Positions 48,426-61,560 are shown, counted from the stretch's first letter. The stretch is 64,000 nt of DNA from Scortum barcoo (GCA_023238725.1 CM041553.1:11709492-11773491), one strand, 5' to 3'. Made by a program: numbers and translations. Notes: generated by a model not told the origin, from the sequence alone.

Positions 48426-51338
48426 TACTCAAGCCGTATACGCGTATATATTTAAGGCTTTGTACATTCATTACTCTTGCTTATGGCACCTTATGGGAAA
48501 TCCCACCGAGTCCTGAGAGAACAGTGACACGCTGGTGTATACAATACCTTTGCTGCCATGTTGTTGTCAAACCATCCGTATTTAAAAGAAATGACACTAA
48601 GAGGTTTATGACTCATTACAAGCATGCAACATGCAGTTCATTCTTGACTGTGGAGACAGCTGACAAAAATTTTGACTTGAGGTCCATCTCAAGAAAAAGC
48701 TAGGAGATGAACTCCAATGGCAACTGAGCAAACTCCAAACATCTACTGAGGAGGAAGTGAAGTTCATTCCCCTCCTTAAAGGGTCTTTAAAGCAGCATTA
48801 ATTGATTTAGAGCACTTAGGAGCAGTGGAAGAAGTAATAAACAAAACATTAACATCATCTTAGAAAGTTAATATGGCTAACACACAAGCAAACACATGCC
48901 TATTTACACATCCAGCAGATACAGAAACATTTCCTGTACACACTCTGTAGAGATGAGAGAAACTTCAGAGTCAGGTGTTAAGCCTCATTACAACTGGAAT
49001 ACATATAAATCTGTACACCACCTGCCACCAGTGACAAAATTCTTGTGAATCTCTAAATGTGAAGTGAAGTTATGCTCCTCGATCAGTGATTAAATGCTAA
49101 ATCCACTAATCACCTGTAAGATTAAATGATTAACATCAGTGAAGCTTAAGTAGCTGACGTCAGATATGTCAAGATATTTCTCCCTAGTATTTTTAGCCTC
49201 TGAGTGACAGAGCCTGTTATGCTTCTCATTATTAACTTATTAGCCTGTCTGCTTAAAATAGAGGTCCAGGTCCAGGTGTGTTTGTGCATCATGGGATGTG
49301 AGCAGCCCATGTTACCAGCGCTCGACGGAAATGACAATCTGGCAATGTCGCCATGGTGACAAGTCAGTGTCCTATCGACCACTCATGGGAGAAGGACTCT
49401 ATTTTCTGACTCTCATGATGTTGTTTACCTGCTTCACCTATTCCTATTACTCAAGCTATGAAGCAAGATGGCATTTTGTTTTCATTTTGATTTCTTTAGG
49501 CAACAAATACATTTTCAACCCAACCATTACAGCAACCCTGTGAAGAAAATGCTGGAATCCTAAAGAACTGAAAGTATATGGAAATACAGCGTTTTATGAA
49601 AGCAAGAATATTAGAAATTCTAAAACCCCTCACTGCTTTCAGACAACAGATATAACAAAGTCATCTTAGATGATGGTGTGAATAACTAACTGTATGGATT
49701 TGAAAAATGAGCGTCTTCCTCCCTGCATGAATCTCCCACTGGAGCCTTAGATAGAGTCTCGCCTGGAGCATCAAGCAGCGAACAGGCAGCCATTAATCAC
49801 TGATTAAGAACATTTACATCTCATTCCATTTAATTATCTCTTGTCACTGAAACACTGGGACTGCCAAGCCGAGGTTCTGCTCCAACTACCTGCAGGCAGG
49901 AGATATGTGCTGTGTCGGGTTATCTAGGTCAAGTTCACCTTTGGCTGAGGAGATTTTAAAGGAAATTTAAAAACCAAGATTAGACTAGAAATAAAGAAAA
50001 AAAATCATGCTGGCTTGCCCTCGAACAACAAAATCATTTTAATGAAAAGAAAACATAGAAAAAAATCCATTCTCCTCAGTTTGGCTGGCAGAGTCCTCAC
50101 TAACATAAGAGAGTGAAACACGTCACACCTGATCTCTGATCTTTGCGTCGTCTTCATGCTTTGAAAATACTACTGGTTTATAAATGGTTCAGGGCCAAAA
50201 CACATTCCTGCTACATGATGAGCCATCCAGACCTCCCAAGGAGAACCAGCACTAATTTTCTGTGCACATATCTGCAGCACTCTGTATCTCTTCTATTCTA
50301 CCACCTATTGGCTTTTAAAACTAAATGTGATTTGGCCCGGAGACTAGCTGTGTTTTTCTTTTCTTTTAGTTCATATTTTTTTACACAAGAAGTGATACTA
50401 ATTCAAATTCAGTTGGCCTAAACCTTGTTTTAATTCATCGCTGTGTGTCAAAGATAGACACACATTATAAGAAAGTAATTTAAGCTCTGATCTCTGTTAC
50501 GTGAGTTGACTGCTCTGGCCCTCACTGCAAGTCACTCTGAATAGAAATGTGAGTCAACTGTATCACATGTTTTCCCAGGTGATGTAACTTGGATGTAACA
50601 TTTCCTGCTGAGCGTGAACAGTTGCCTTTTGAATAGATGTTGATGTAACTCGTGTGATATTCCTGATTCATTTCAGCATGAACGTTGACACAAGGTTGTC
50701 TCGTACTTGTTGGTTATGTGCAGTGAAAACCCGCATTAGAAGAAGTATAACGTCACATTGGGATCATCTGTCAACTTTGTTCCTCAAAAAAAACCCAAAA
50801 CTTACTAGACAGATAGAGACAAATTTACAAGTATATTTTATTGATGGTCATGATTCATTTTCACCAGGTCTGCGATGGTACAAGTCTGTGGTAGGCTGTG
50901 CAAAAACATGCTTAAAACACTACAAAGCCACTGCACTCGCTCCCACCAACAATGCAGTATACAATGACATATTCATATACAGTATTCAAATACATAGAAT
51001 CCCTCTCATAGATATATTTAGAAAAATATAAAGTCCTAACTTTAAGACGGAAACATTTTCACAACAAAAACACATAGTTCCACATATGCTGTGATGCCCT
51101 TATTTGCTGAAGAGAATGAACGTGTGAAATGAATTAATGAGTATGGGCAGGTCTGTCTAACCTTCAGCTAAAATTGATTGAAAATATATATTGGATTAAG
51201 TGCTGCTGTAGTACACTTGGCATGCAAGGACATGCCCGAGATGGCCAGTTTAATGCAGAACCATATATGTGCATGTGAGTGAGAAAAGTAATGAAGAAAG
51301 TGAGCAAGAGTCATTAGGATGTGTTCCCACATAATTTT

Positions 51339-51340
<2 letters not shown>

Positions 51341-51386
<46 letters not shown>
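51341..51386 (+). repeat. GT microsatellite
   Basis: A pure (GT)23 tract. Confidence 0.97.
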
Positions 51387-51387
<1 letters not shown>

Positions 51388-52540
51388 GTGTTAATAGTGT
51401 GTTGAGGAACGTGCTGCATATGGACATAGAGGGATACAAAACCTGCAGCTAAGCAAGAGCAAGAGTACATCTCTGTGTGTGTTTGCAGATGGGTTTCATG
51501 TCATACCGTGTTTAATAAACGATGTCAGGGGAACTCTGCTTCACAAAAACACTCCTGAACCTCGTGCTGCTTGACGTCTGACCTCACAGGGGCGCTGATG
51601 TCAGAAGTCAAGCAAAGAATAGGACTTGTGTGTATTTTGAAACAGATCCTTCATGACTGACAACAGTTTTACTACCTCCAGAGCTATTTCAGTCAAAGTG
51701 GATGTAGTTTACCTCGAGGTTTGTTTGACTGTTTTTATTCCCTTGTCTGACTTGTGACTGTGTGACATCACAGTACGTCATTTAATGGGAGTTCTTAGTA
51801 AACTATCCTGCAAGCTCAACATAATTGGACACTTCTGACTGCAATTATAGTTTTAATCAGGTTAGATCACAAGTTTTCCTTTCTAGAGCAGGTTAATTTT
51901 CTCATTATCTTAAAGAACCAAAACTCTATTTTATCAAGATAATGAGATAAATATCTTAAGCTGTTAATTTCAGGTAAAGGGTTTTACACTGGATAAATCT
52001 GTCAGCAAAATGCTTGAACAGTAAGTAAAAGAAGTAAATCTTAGATGTTAAAATTTCCACCTTAATGTAGTGCAAAATCAGCAAAATTAAAATGAGAATT
52101 CATATGCACTTCAATCAAACAATGTTATGTGACTATTAGGAGTTGGGCACATCAAGATAAAATGTATTTGCTGATATATCAAATTTTCCACCACAACAAA
52201 GTGTAAAAGACATTGTAAATGTGCTTAAAACCAGGCAGCTGGAAACACACTTGTTGATGATTTATTAGTTTGGTCTATGGCAGTGCTTCTAAAACCTGGG
52301 GAGGGCACAGAGTCATCACATATATATGAACATGGAAGAATTTCTAAATAAAACTAAAGCTGAACAGACCAGAAGACATTTTGACTTGTCACAGATGGGT
52401 ATTTAAAAGCGTTTTCAATGCTGGGTCACACTGACTGCTGGAAGTGTTAATGTTATTAGTTCTACTTGTGCTTTTTCCTCTGTGATGAGCCAAAATTTCA
52501 CAGTCTGCTGTAAAAAGGGTCTATGATTTTGATTATTTTG

Positions 52541-52605
52541 GTCAATTTTAACTTATATAGCCCAATATCACACATTATGAATTTGCCTCATGGGGCTTTA
52601 AGAAA
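52541..52605 (+). repeat. Dispersed repeat fragment ('ATATAGCCCAATATCACA')
   Basis: TTAACTTATATAGCCCAATA, TCACACATTATGAATTTGCC and TCATGGGGCTTTA belong to a widespread fish repeat; only one end is present. Confidence 0.5.
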
Positions 52606-54989
52606 CTAATGAGAAACTTGCACTCCACAACTTTCTTCCTGGTTGATAAAAATTCAATCAATTTACATGTTGAGGGGGCTGTGAATTTATTCCAATGTCC
52701 ACAGGGAAGCATGATAGGAAAGTCTGGACACCACCCTTCTAAAGGCATACTGTGTAATTAAAACCTTCATAAAGTCACTTCAAACATTACATAAATGTGT
52801 TTATTTCTGTTTTTCTTGAACATTTAGTGTCTTAATTTTCCTACGATTGAATGAAACATATTTGTATAAAGTGTTACGGTGAATGGTAGACATGGTGCGG
52901 TATGTTTAAGACCATCTGTCCAGTCATAATTGTTTTTGTTCTCAGTGACGCTGTCCTAACGGAGGCAGTGGGAAGTTACAGTAGATGAATGACCAAATGA
53001 GGAGGAGAGGAGACTCATTACTTCCTCATTAATGCCAGATGCCGATGCCAAGGGGGGTCAGATGGGAGATACAGGACGTCACAGGAGCAGATGCAAACTG
53101 AAGATTGGATCAAATGCCTGTCGTAAACAGATTTCCTGTGTATGTTTGGGAATTGACCAGAAAGAGACGCGCAGATGGGTACTGAGAGCATGCAGTCCAA
53201 AGACTCTGATTACCAAAGCACTGGTGACAAGGAGATGAGGTTAAGTAAGGTAAAGAAAGTTAGTCTGAGAGTATGCAGCATGTTTGAGGAGAGGCAAATA
53301 ACTGAATATGATGTCTGAATATGAGTTTAGAGAGAAACTGTGTGGAAAAGTTACATTAAGTGTCCACCTCTCCTCAGATCATCCATTGTGTTCGAGCAGC
53401 ACAATTGCATTTCAAGTATGTATTTGTACATTATATCTTGTGTTAGATGGGTCAGAGAGCCACAGAAAAAGACTGATGGCACTTCTTAAGCTGACATAGA
53501 CCTCTGGAGTGACTTTCTAAAGCCCTTAATGGAGCCTTTAATGCAGCACGTCTCTCTGATGGGGTTTTGAACTGACAGTCCTGTAAATATTAGCATAGGC
53601 GATGTCTTGTAGCATGCCTGTGTGGATGTGTGCATGTGTGGTTGCTGATTGTGTCGACCTGCTTATTTTTCCATCTCACTTTCACAATGTTGTAAGTGTT
53701 TGTGTAATGAAAGTGATGAAAAGGCAAACAAAAAAAGTAAAGCATTGCTGCTAGTCCAAGACTTTTAGCAAAGAAAACATGTCAACAGATCAACGTGTCA
53801 ATGAGTTGTAAACAAAGGCAGAAGAGTATGCACACTTGCCCACTGTACACTTATACAAACAACATCTCTGTAAAGTTAAACAAGACACTGAGAGCACGCA
53901 ATGCATCAATAGAGAGAGAAAGGGGCGTGGATCCCCTAAACATGAGGATATACTGTAGTAGGACACAAAGAGAATCTATTAACAGTCAGCAGCTCCATGG
54001 TCCCATAGCCGGGGTTTCAACAACAACAACCTTCCCCCCTCTCAGAGCTTAAAAATCATCTCTTGTCTAAACATTTCTTAATCTCGCTTTCAAAATATCA
54101 TGAGGTGTATTCTTATGTGTGGCTCAGCCCGAGGATGCTTCTCTCGCCGCAGGTTTCCACAGAAATGAACTCTGTAAAGTAATAATCCGCAACATTTTCG
54201 TGTGAATAAATGTCCGTTTCTGCCATATGCAGCTGACCTTTGACCAAAGCCTCTGGCTGAATGAGTGGTTGTCTAACATAACATCAGCTCATCTGTAAAT
54301 CAGGCCTTCCGAGCTTTGGATTAAAGCAGTGTGTACATAGCTGTAATGACAGTGATATACGATATTCAGGAGTTTGGAGGATGGTGTGTTTACTGTTTAA
54401 TCACCTCTTCATGACAAAAAGACCTAAAGTTTAAAGAGTGTGATAGATTCACTGTGTTTGCCTGCTCTAACCTAACCTGCAAGTGTTAGCATGTCTGACT
54501 AACTAGCTCACCACATGATAATATAGTTACCTACTACAGAGTTACTCCCAAGATGTATATTAAATTAATTAGTCAAATTAGTCAATAAGAGTAATTTGTG
54601 GGTTTACAGGTTTCGAAAAAACTGGCACATCCATTGTGTAGAATTACCTCACAGCGTTGGAGGCGGTCCAGAAGGATCTATGATGTTTTTTAATTTTTAC
54701 TTATAATACTGCACTTTAATATGGTAATTGTATTCACATTTTTCCTTATTATAAGCCACCATAATACTACTGTGAACTGACTAACGACATTGCTGAATAA
54801 GAACAATGCTACTCCTTCCTTGTTAAGGTGTTTTTCCTCTGGACATTAGCATTCAAGTTGTGTAGCCTTCAAATGCATATTTAAGACACTTTCACTGGGT
54901 TTTTGTTCAAACCAGTTGTTTGGAGCATTATTGAATAACTTACTTAGTGAACATTAATTAGCTATCTATATGTGATAAAGTCAGCTGGC

Positions 54990-55200
54990 AATAGTTGTTA
55001 AAACAGGTGGCAAAATCAACAGTGTTCAGCTGGAAATGAAAGAGTCTTCTCAGTCTGAAATCAAGGACCTATTGTTTAAGAAATGACGGAGAATATCGAG
55101 TGGCTAATCTGCCGCCATTATCACTGTATTATCACTGATTGGAAAGCTTGCCTGGCAACAGAAGCTAAAGGGCACAGGGTTTAGCAGAGAGTCAGTTGTC
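54990..55200 (+). repeat. Second copy of the repeat seen at 22.7-23.0 kb
   Basis: Shares ordered segments with the 22.7-kb copy (see there). It lies some 470 nt beyond the cygb stop codon on the far side, so it may overlap the cygb 3' UTR region. Confidence 0.4.
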
Positions 55201-55669
55201 AATGTAAGAGAACCGTAATTAAATCTACCATTTCATTAAAGCTTTTGGGTTTGCTTGTGTAAGCACTTGTTAGCTCTTTAAAGGGGAAGAGCTCATGCCA
55301 CACAGGAAATAATGTGTTGTTTGTTTGGCAGAATTCATTTTTGAATAAACTGTAGAAAAACTGGATAGCTGGAAAACTGGTTAGCATTAGCAGTGATAGC
55401 CTCCGTGGCTTAAAAACATGGACCAAAGCACCACCTATATAAGCTAAAACTTCACCAGGAGAAAAGTCACATTTTTTCTGGCTACATTGTTTGGTGTCCA
55501 AGTTATTAATGGGAAGCGCAATGCAGAAACACAACAGTAATGAAGACTTAGCACCAAAATAAAGTACAGAGCTGCACGGATTACCACGTTAATCTTATCC
55601 ATGTCTGTGAAACCATCCTTGCTGCGCCCCAATTGAGACTCCTTCACCCCCCCGATTCCTCCCAACTCT

Positions 55670-55834
55670 TCACACCGCTGAGCTGGAGACCTGGAGCCAG
55701 CCCACCTCTGTGTAGGCCCCCGTCACGTGCCAGTACACCGCACCCATCAGTTTGGTCCACACCATCTGCACCTCTGCTGTGAAGAACTCAGGGAAATCTT
55801 CAGACAACACCTCCAGTATCACGCTGGTCAGGAT
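55670..55834 (-). CDS. cygb: cytoglobin exon 3 (helices G and H, stop)
   Basis: A TCTTCCCAG acceptor precedes 54 codons and a TGA (55672-55670). The start ILTSVILEVL matches human ILSGVILEVV at helix G, and the end KLMGAVYWHVTGAYTEVGW matches the helix H region. The protein stops shortly after GW with a Ser-rich tail ending SSSAV. Mammalian cytoglobin goes on into a fourth exon with a longer tail; the early stop agrees with the shorter fish proteins (about 174-179 residues as I remember them). The intron from exon 2 is 2,239 nt. No splice donor is needed after the stop, so this is probably the terminal coding exon. Confidence 0.95.
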   Translation of the reverse strand: MLTSVILEVLSEDFPEFFTAEVQMVWTKLMGAVYWHVTGAYTEVGWLQVSSSAV

Positions 55835-56694
55835 CTGGGAAGAGGAAAGGTGGGAAAGAAACTTGATTAACATGAGAAAAAAAAGAAAGAGACGGTATGA
55901 GACAGAGAAATGGGCACAAAGAGAGCAATAGAGTGGGGATGTGTGGCTATCAAGATAAGCAGGTGGAAGAAAGGGAAATATAATTCAGTAGGTAAAGCCC
56001 AGTGAGCAGAGCGGTGGAAATAAAGAATCCAATTCACTGTCACAGAAAAGTGGGCGAAGCAGGTGAGAATTGAAAATGATAGCAGTAAAACATGAAACCC
56101 GTGGGTGGACAGGTGATACAAAGGGCATGAAAAAAGTGAAGAGAAAGGTGGGGAGTGAAAAAGTAGAGGATATAAAAAGGAAGCAAGGATGGCATGGGAA
56201 ATGTGGATTTAAATGTGGCAGATGAGCAGTGGCGTTAAAGCTACAGCAATGAAGAAATGAAGAAATTTTCTCAACACAATGTTAATTTATTTGGTGCTTC
56301 CAAAGCCTTCTGCCATATGTCATGGCCTTCCTTAGTGGATGAAGTCACTCAGTTGACTTTATTTTGTTATCATGTGACCTAAATATGGAGTTTTATTTGA
56401 CAACAGGTTGTGATATATGGAGAGAGAATCGTAACGTCCCCCATACGACCACCTAGTATCAAGTCACCAAAGGTATTAACGATCTTCATGAAAACTGAAT
56501 GACTCCATATAGTAAGGAAGGCCATGAGACATGACTGACAGCTTCAGACAGTCAGTTTTTTTTACCTGTAGGTTTTTGGCAAACTAGTATTTCCAAGAAA
56601 TTAATCTTGAATTAAGCTCAATAAATAGCAGATTCAGAAGCTGTCGCAGCCTTTAGGCATGTCATAGGATGACTAAAGATACACCTTTGTTCAT

Positions 56695-56820
56695 TTTTTT
56701 CATTATAAATTAATCAGTTAATTATTTTTGATCAATTGTTTAGTCTATAAAATCCAAAAGATATTTAATTTCAAAATGATATAAAAGAAAAAAAGCAAGC
56801 CAGTAACAATGTTTGCTATT
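56695..56820 (+). repeat. Partial copy of the 'AAAGATATTCA' repeat family
   Basis: Contains AATTAATCAGTTAATTATTT, TGTTTAGTCTATAAAATCC and AAAAGATATTTAATTTC, in family order. Lies in cygb intron 2. Confidence 0.45.
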
Positions 56821-58073
56821 GAGCAGGATAAATAACTTACAATGATTCATTAATCAGAACAAAAAAAAACAGTTCATACTGATAATAGCTTTCAACACTA
56901 ATAACGATATTACACTTACATTTCATACAACACGTTCACCATCCATCATAGTAAGACAGGAAGTGACAATTATACGTAAATGACCTGAGAGGTTCACTCT
57001 TGCAGATGTGGGGCTAAGAGTCCAGGGAACACAGTGGAGCTAATCCACTAATCCATGCTTTATTCACAAAGTGATCAATTAAATCTTAAAATGTATTCTA
57101 AAGGCAATCAAAAGTCAGTTGAGGGATGCTTAAATGGCGGTAATGTGTTCTCCTCACAGCTGCATTTATGAAACAACTGCATTCAAAAGACTTGAAGGGA
57201 GGAAGCATATACTTCCCTCTTCAATCAGATGAAGAGGAAATCTTGTTGGAGTTCCACATTGAAAATTATGCAACCATATGGTCTAACTTAAAAACTGGAT
57301 CTTAAACATTTTTCTGACTTCACAGGAAATTAGCAGTCTGAAATTACTTTAACATTTAATAACTTTACCAACTGCTTTAATGTGTTAGCAACTGACTGCT
57401 GTACAATGGTACTTTTTGTCTTCATTGTAAAATTCACTCATTGCCAATTGTTAAATGTTGAGTCTTAAATTCATGATCGTTGCTCATTTACTATATTGTA
57501 CATCATAGTAAAAAGATTTTGAGCAACTCTTTTTTATTTTCTGACCACATCCAGCCACACTCAGCATCAATGAATGAAGCAACAGACTTTAAATCTTCGA
57601 CCAGAAAAGACAGGCAAACACTGCTTTTCACCCAGTTATTACTGAAAGATATTTGTTTTTTTACCTTAAAGATGATGTAGAATTCCCTGTGTTAATATTA
57701 GTTTGGTAACGAGAACATTTTTTTAGGGTGCTAATAGAGTGCTTTGATAAGTCAGGGGTCTGCTGAAGCAGGGAAATATTTCCACTGTGTTATTTTTCTT
57801 GCTTAGAGAGTTCCTGACAATTATCTTTCAGGACACAATCTGAACAAATTAAGTGGCCAAAACTAAAAACTAATGTGTCTCCTTGTAGTGAAACTATGCC
57901 TTTGTGGTATGTACCTTAAGGGATTGTTGAGGACAGTTTTTGGAAATATAGAGAATCCCTGACGAAGGGAAAGCTGAATGTGGTAGGCTGACAGACAGTG
58001 ATGCACCAAAGAATGATAAAGAAACTCCTGAACATCCCTGATTCTCAGACAGTGGATCATTCCCTGAGGTTAC

Positions 58074-58305
58074 CTTGAAGTACATGGGTTCCACCTTGTG
58101 TTTTATAGCATGGGCCTTTCCCACCAGGGCCAACACTGACGACACCTTCTCTGGGTCATGGAGGTTCTCCACCACAGTATTAATTGCATTCATCACCCTG
58201 CGGGCATGGTGCCGAAGTTGGCTGCTTCGCTCCATCTCCTCGGGATCCACCATGTCCTGGAACTGGCTGAAGTACTGTTTAGCTGATGGGAAGTTGACAA
58301 AGAAC
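58074..58305 (-). CDS. cygb: cytoglobin exon 2 (globin fold, helices C to G, haem-binding histidines)
   Basis: Cytoglobin is a hexacoordinate haem globin linked to NO dioxygenation and redox handling in many tissues. This 232-nt exon, the length I recall for mammalian CYGB exon 2, starts after a CTCTTTAG acceptor in phase 2 and ends AAG|GTAACC in phase 0. It encodes 77 full codons starting FFVNFPSAKQYFSQF, identical to human at all but the very end. Within the exon the distal His E7 is residue 33 (LRHHARRV) and the proximal His F8 is residue 65 (VGKAHAIKHK). The EKVSSVLALVGKAHA run is near identical to human. The position E9, Cys83 in human (KHACRV), is Arg here. Teleosts have two paralogues, cygb1 and cygb2; I cannot decide which this is, as exon 2 looks like cygb2 and exon 3 partly like cygb1. 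Exon 1 was not found up to position 64000. Confidence 0.95.
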
Positions 58306-58469
58306 CTAAAGAGGCAGATATATTTCAGATTAAAGGTCAGATTCAGATTACACCTAAATGAAATCCAGATTAAGATATTTTAACAAATGCACTGAATGGG
58401 AATTTGTACAGAGATTCTGTAATTTTCTTCTAGTGTTACCATGAGGATGACGTTTGTGTTTTTTGAGAA

Positions 58470-58860
58470 AAATGTCTTTGCAACCTTTGAATGGATAGCA
58501 GTTAACTTTGGCGTGGGCATTCCTCTTCCCCTCAGCATGAATTTTAAGAACTTAAGTGATAATCTGACCTTCATCTAGCAACATCATCAGGTAAAATTAT
58601 AATCTGTCCAATACATTGGTTTATGACCAAATATCAGCAAAATTAACAACAATTCTCTTAGACTCAGCTGTACATTGTGATTATTCAGCAAATGTTGGCA
58701 ATCTAACACACTAAAATATGGTGAACATGGTACATATTATATCAGCCTTTTAGCACTGTGAGCATATTAACATGCTGATGTTAGCATTAAGCTCAAAGCA
58801 CCACTGTGCCTAAGGGCAGACTCACAAAGTACTATGTATGACTGTGGACTGTGGAAATTG
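58470..58860 (+). repeat. GTTAGCATGCTAAC-type repeat, copy 4
   Basis: Contains CATCATCAGGTAAAATTA, TGTCCAATACATTGGTTTAT, AGCTGTACATTGTG, AACATGCTGATGTTAGCATT and AGCTCAAAGCACCACTGTGC. Its right end lies close to cygb exon 2. Confidence 0.65.
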
Positions 58861-59164
58861 TGTGGTTAGCCATTTTTCCATGTTCTAAATTATACCTTAG
58901 GTTTTATTTTAGTGTTGCTGCATCTTGCACAAACAGATGGCCCTTCATATTCTTCATATAATATCAAACTCTCCATCATGCTACAGCGTCCACATTGAAA
59001 GTAACTCATGTAGCAACTTGAGACAAACTATTTTTCCTCTCTATCCTAGCTCTGATGGGTTATGGAGGTATTGGACAAGAACTTATGCTAGCATCCAGTT
59101 CTTGTTAGTCACTTATACAAACACATATTATAGGACCCATGGATCACCTGCAGCAGCCTGATCA

Positions 59165-59345
59165 TCCTTTAAGACATTGATGGGTTTAACTTTTGTGATC
59201 CTCTGATTTTTCCTCTAGCACCACCAGCTGGTTGACACTTTTGGTTTTTAATGAAAGATTTTAACAACCATTTTATGGATTGCTATGACATTTGATGCAC
59301 ATGTCCATTGTGCCCAGAGGATGAACCTTTGTGACTGCCTCATGG
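59165..59345 (+). repeat. GTTAGCATGCTAAC-type repeat, 5' part only
   Basis: GTGATCCTCTGATTTTTCCT, CTAGCACCACCAGCTGGTTG and CCAGAGGATGAACCTTTGTG are the repeated head units of the family. The tail is lacking. Confidence 0.55.
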
Positions 59346-61318
59346 TTAAGACACCTAACATGGAGTCACAATTTCCTTGTTTCAGTGCCAGCAGAGAATC
59401 TTTCTTGCATGTCATACTTCCCTCTCCCACCATATTTAATGTCTGTGTGTCCACTGAAAACAATTTAGATCTTTGAAAAGATGCTAAAAAAACACATGGT
59501 GTAATCTAGGGGCTTTTTTGCTGGCCATCTAGAATTTAAATATAATTGGTAAATTGAGAGCATAAACCTAACATATGTGCACAATATACAATATTTCATA
59601 TAAGTATGTGTGTTTTGTTTGTTTTGTTTTTTTTTTCTTCATTGGTTTGCAATGCACAAAAGCTGAGAGGAGGTATTACAAATGAGTAGAGAGAAATTGC
59701 TCCTGCTGTGTATAATTTTCTGGCTTGTGTATTGTATTTTTGGAGAAATTTTACAGACAATGTACGATGAATAATCATGAAAACAGATAAGAGAGGGAGC
59801 AAAGCATAAAACCACAAGCATGTAATGTGAACAAGAAAGATATCTTTGCTTAATATTGTTGTTACTATTTCTTCTTGAATTGTTGTTGGAAATAAACACA
59901 ACAAGGCAACTGTGACATCTATTAGGCTTAACTGGGACAAATCCCATCAAGAAGCCCATAATGAAGCCTGTGGAAATCTATCGTAACGAGGACTATGTGT
60001 GAGTCACAACATGTGGAAACTCATGCTTGAAAAATAAGAATTTACCCAAGAAACAAACAGATCAAGGCTGAAGTCACTCTCTTTCCAGTTTCATAGCACT
60101 TACTAACAAAATATGACCCATAGTCAGTCTGCAAATGATATCCTGCAGCCTTTAAATACACAGATACCATAAATTTTGATCAATCTCTTGTGATTTTCCT
60201 CCAAAACAAGTAGGTCTTTGACTAGAGTGCAGTTCACACATGCTTTTTCCTGCCTGTAAAGTGTATAATCTACCTCAGGAGGCACCTGGCAGAATCCTTT
60301 ACAGTGCAGCAGCGGTGATGAGGCCCTGATAGTTGAAATTGATCAGACCCTTTGAGTGTAATTGGATGCAGGTGTGTGAAGAGTGGAATTTAATTTTCAA
60401 GCATGTCTGGTGCTGTTTATGCCAGTGGATCAACCTGAAAGACACCTTCTGAAGGCGCAGTATTAAACATATTAAAGAGCCGTATAATGCTTTTTTTCAC
60501 TTCCACAATGTCCTACTCATGTGTAAATACAGTTATTGTACTGAATTTCACTGAAAGGTACAGAGCGATTGTGCACTTTATCTTAATTTGATAGCATTCA
60601 GATAACCTCATGTCAAAAGTGTTGGATTCGGGGGGTCAACTTTATAAGATTGCCATCCTGACTTTTTATCTAAAAATGAATCAATCCCTAGAGCCACACT
60701 ACTAGTGTTACTTAAAGTGAACCCTTGTACAGTTAATGTATTAGAAAGTAAGTAATATCAAATAACAGTAGTTTAGCTAAAACGTCCTGAAATTCTCTCA
60801 CAAACAGCAAACAGTTGCAGCTGCTGTCTAACTGAGAAAATAACTGTTCAAAACTCATTAAAGACTGACATGGGAGAAAATGTCACGTATCTCTGATGTG
60901 TCTGATTTGTGTTTGAGGTCTGCTCAGTGTGTACAATGAGAGTTATTTTAGGTGCACATGTAGTAAATTCCATTCTTAAACCACCCTGGTAGATGTAAGA
61001 GGATAGATAAACAAAGAAAATGTAAATCGTCTTGTGGGATTCTAGTTACAAAGATTTGTTTCAAGACTCAAGGGTTGGACAGTTTTCATCACAGACGTCT
61101 GCAAGCTTGCAGCAACTCAGAAAGAAAGAGGAAAGAGAGTATACCAAAGTAATAAGAAAGTTTCCACAAGCTTCACGATGTGGATATATGAGAAATGCAA
61201 CAGTTTAAGCCATTTTCACTGTCAACAATGCAACATATAAATGTTAACGCAGAGCTTAGAGAAGATTATAGAACTACAGACACCCACTGACTGGAAAGCA
61301 GATGGATTTACATGTGCA

Positions 61319-61336
61319 TACACACACACACACACA
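61319..61336 (+). repeat. CA microsatellite
   Basis: Short pure CA tract within presumed cygb intron 1. Confidence 0.9.
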
Positions 61337-61404
61337 TACTTCTGCTCTGACCCACTTTAAACCTTGTCAGTGCTCCAGTTGACTAAAGTTGCTAGTACAG
61401 TTAT

Positions 61405-61560
61405 TTCCCAGTTGGAGTTTGGCCCTCGGCAGCCGAGCTACACTACATCCACATCCCCCGGATCCTATGTCATGCTCGGCCTACAAAGGCTCGGCTTGCC
61501 TGTAAGCACTCTTAGCTTGGCTCTACCAGCTGTCACGATACGTACACATTCTTTTCCTCA
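61405..61560. repeat. GC-rich foldback-like sequence
   Basis: Within AT-rich DNA, this short GC-rich patch carries the units GGCAGCCGAGC and GGCTCGGCTTGCC, which are inverted relative to each other and could pair, with an extra GCTCGGCC unit between them. It looks like a fragment of a dispersed element rather than an exon: minus-strand frames are closed by stops and it does not match cygb exon 1. Confidence 0.35.

Larger units (their letters stand above)
45425..55669. other. Intergenic region between cygb and prcd
   Basis: About 10 kb with no recognisable coding exon. It includes two copies of the GTTAGCATGCTAAC-type repeat (46.6 and 48.1-48.4 kb), a fragment ending in ATGG repeats (46.3 kb), a GT microsatellite (51.34 kb), a short dispersed fragment (52.5 kb) and a repeat similar to one in sphk1 intron 1 (55.0-55.2 kb). 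The stretch just below 55670 should include the cygb 3' UTR, whose end I cannot place. Confidence 0.5.
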
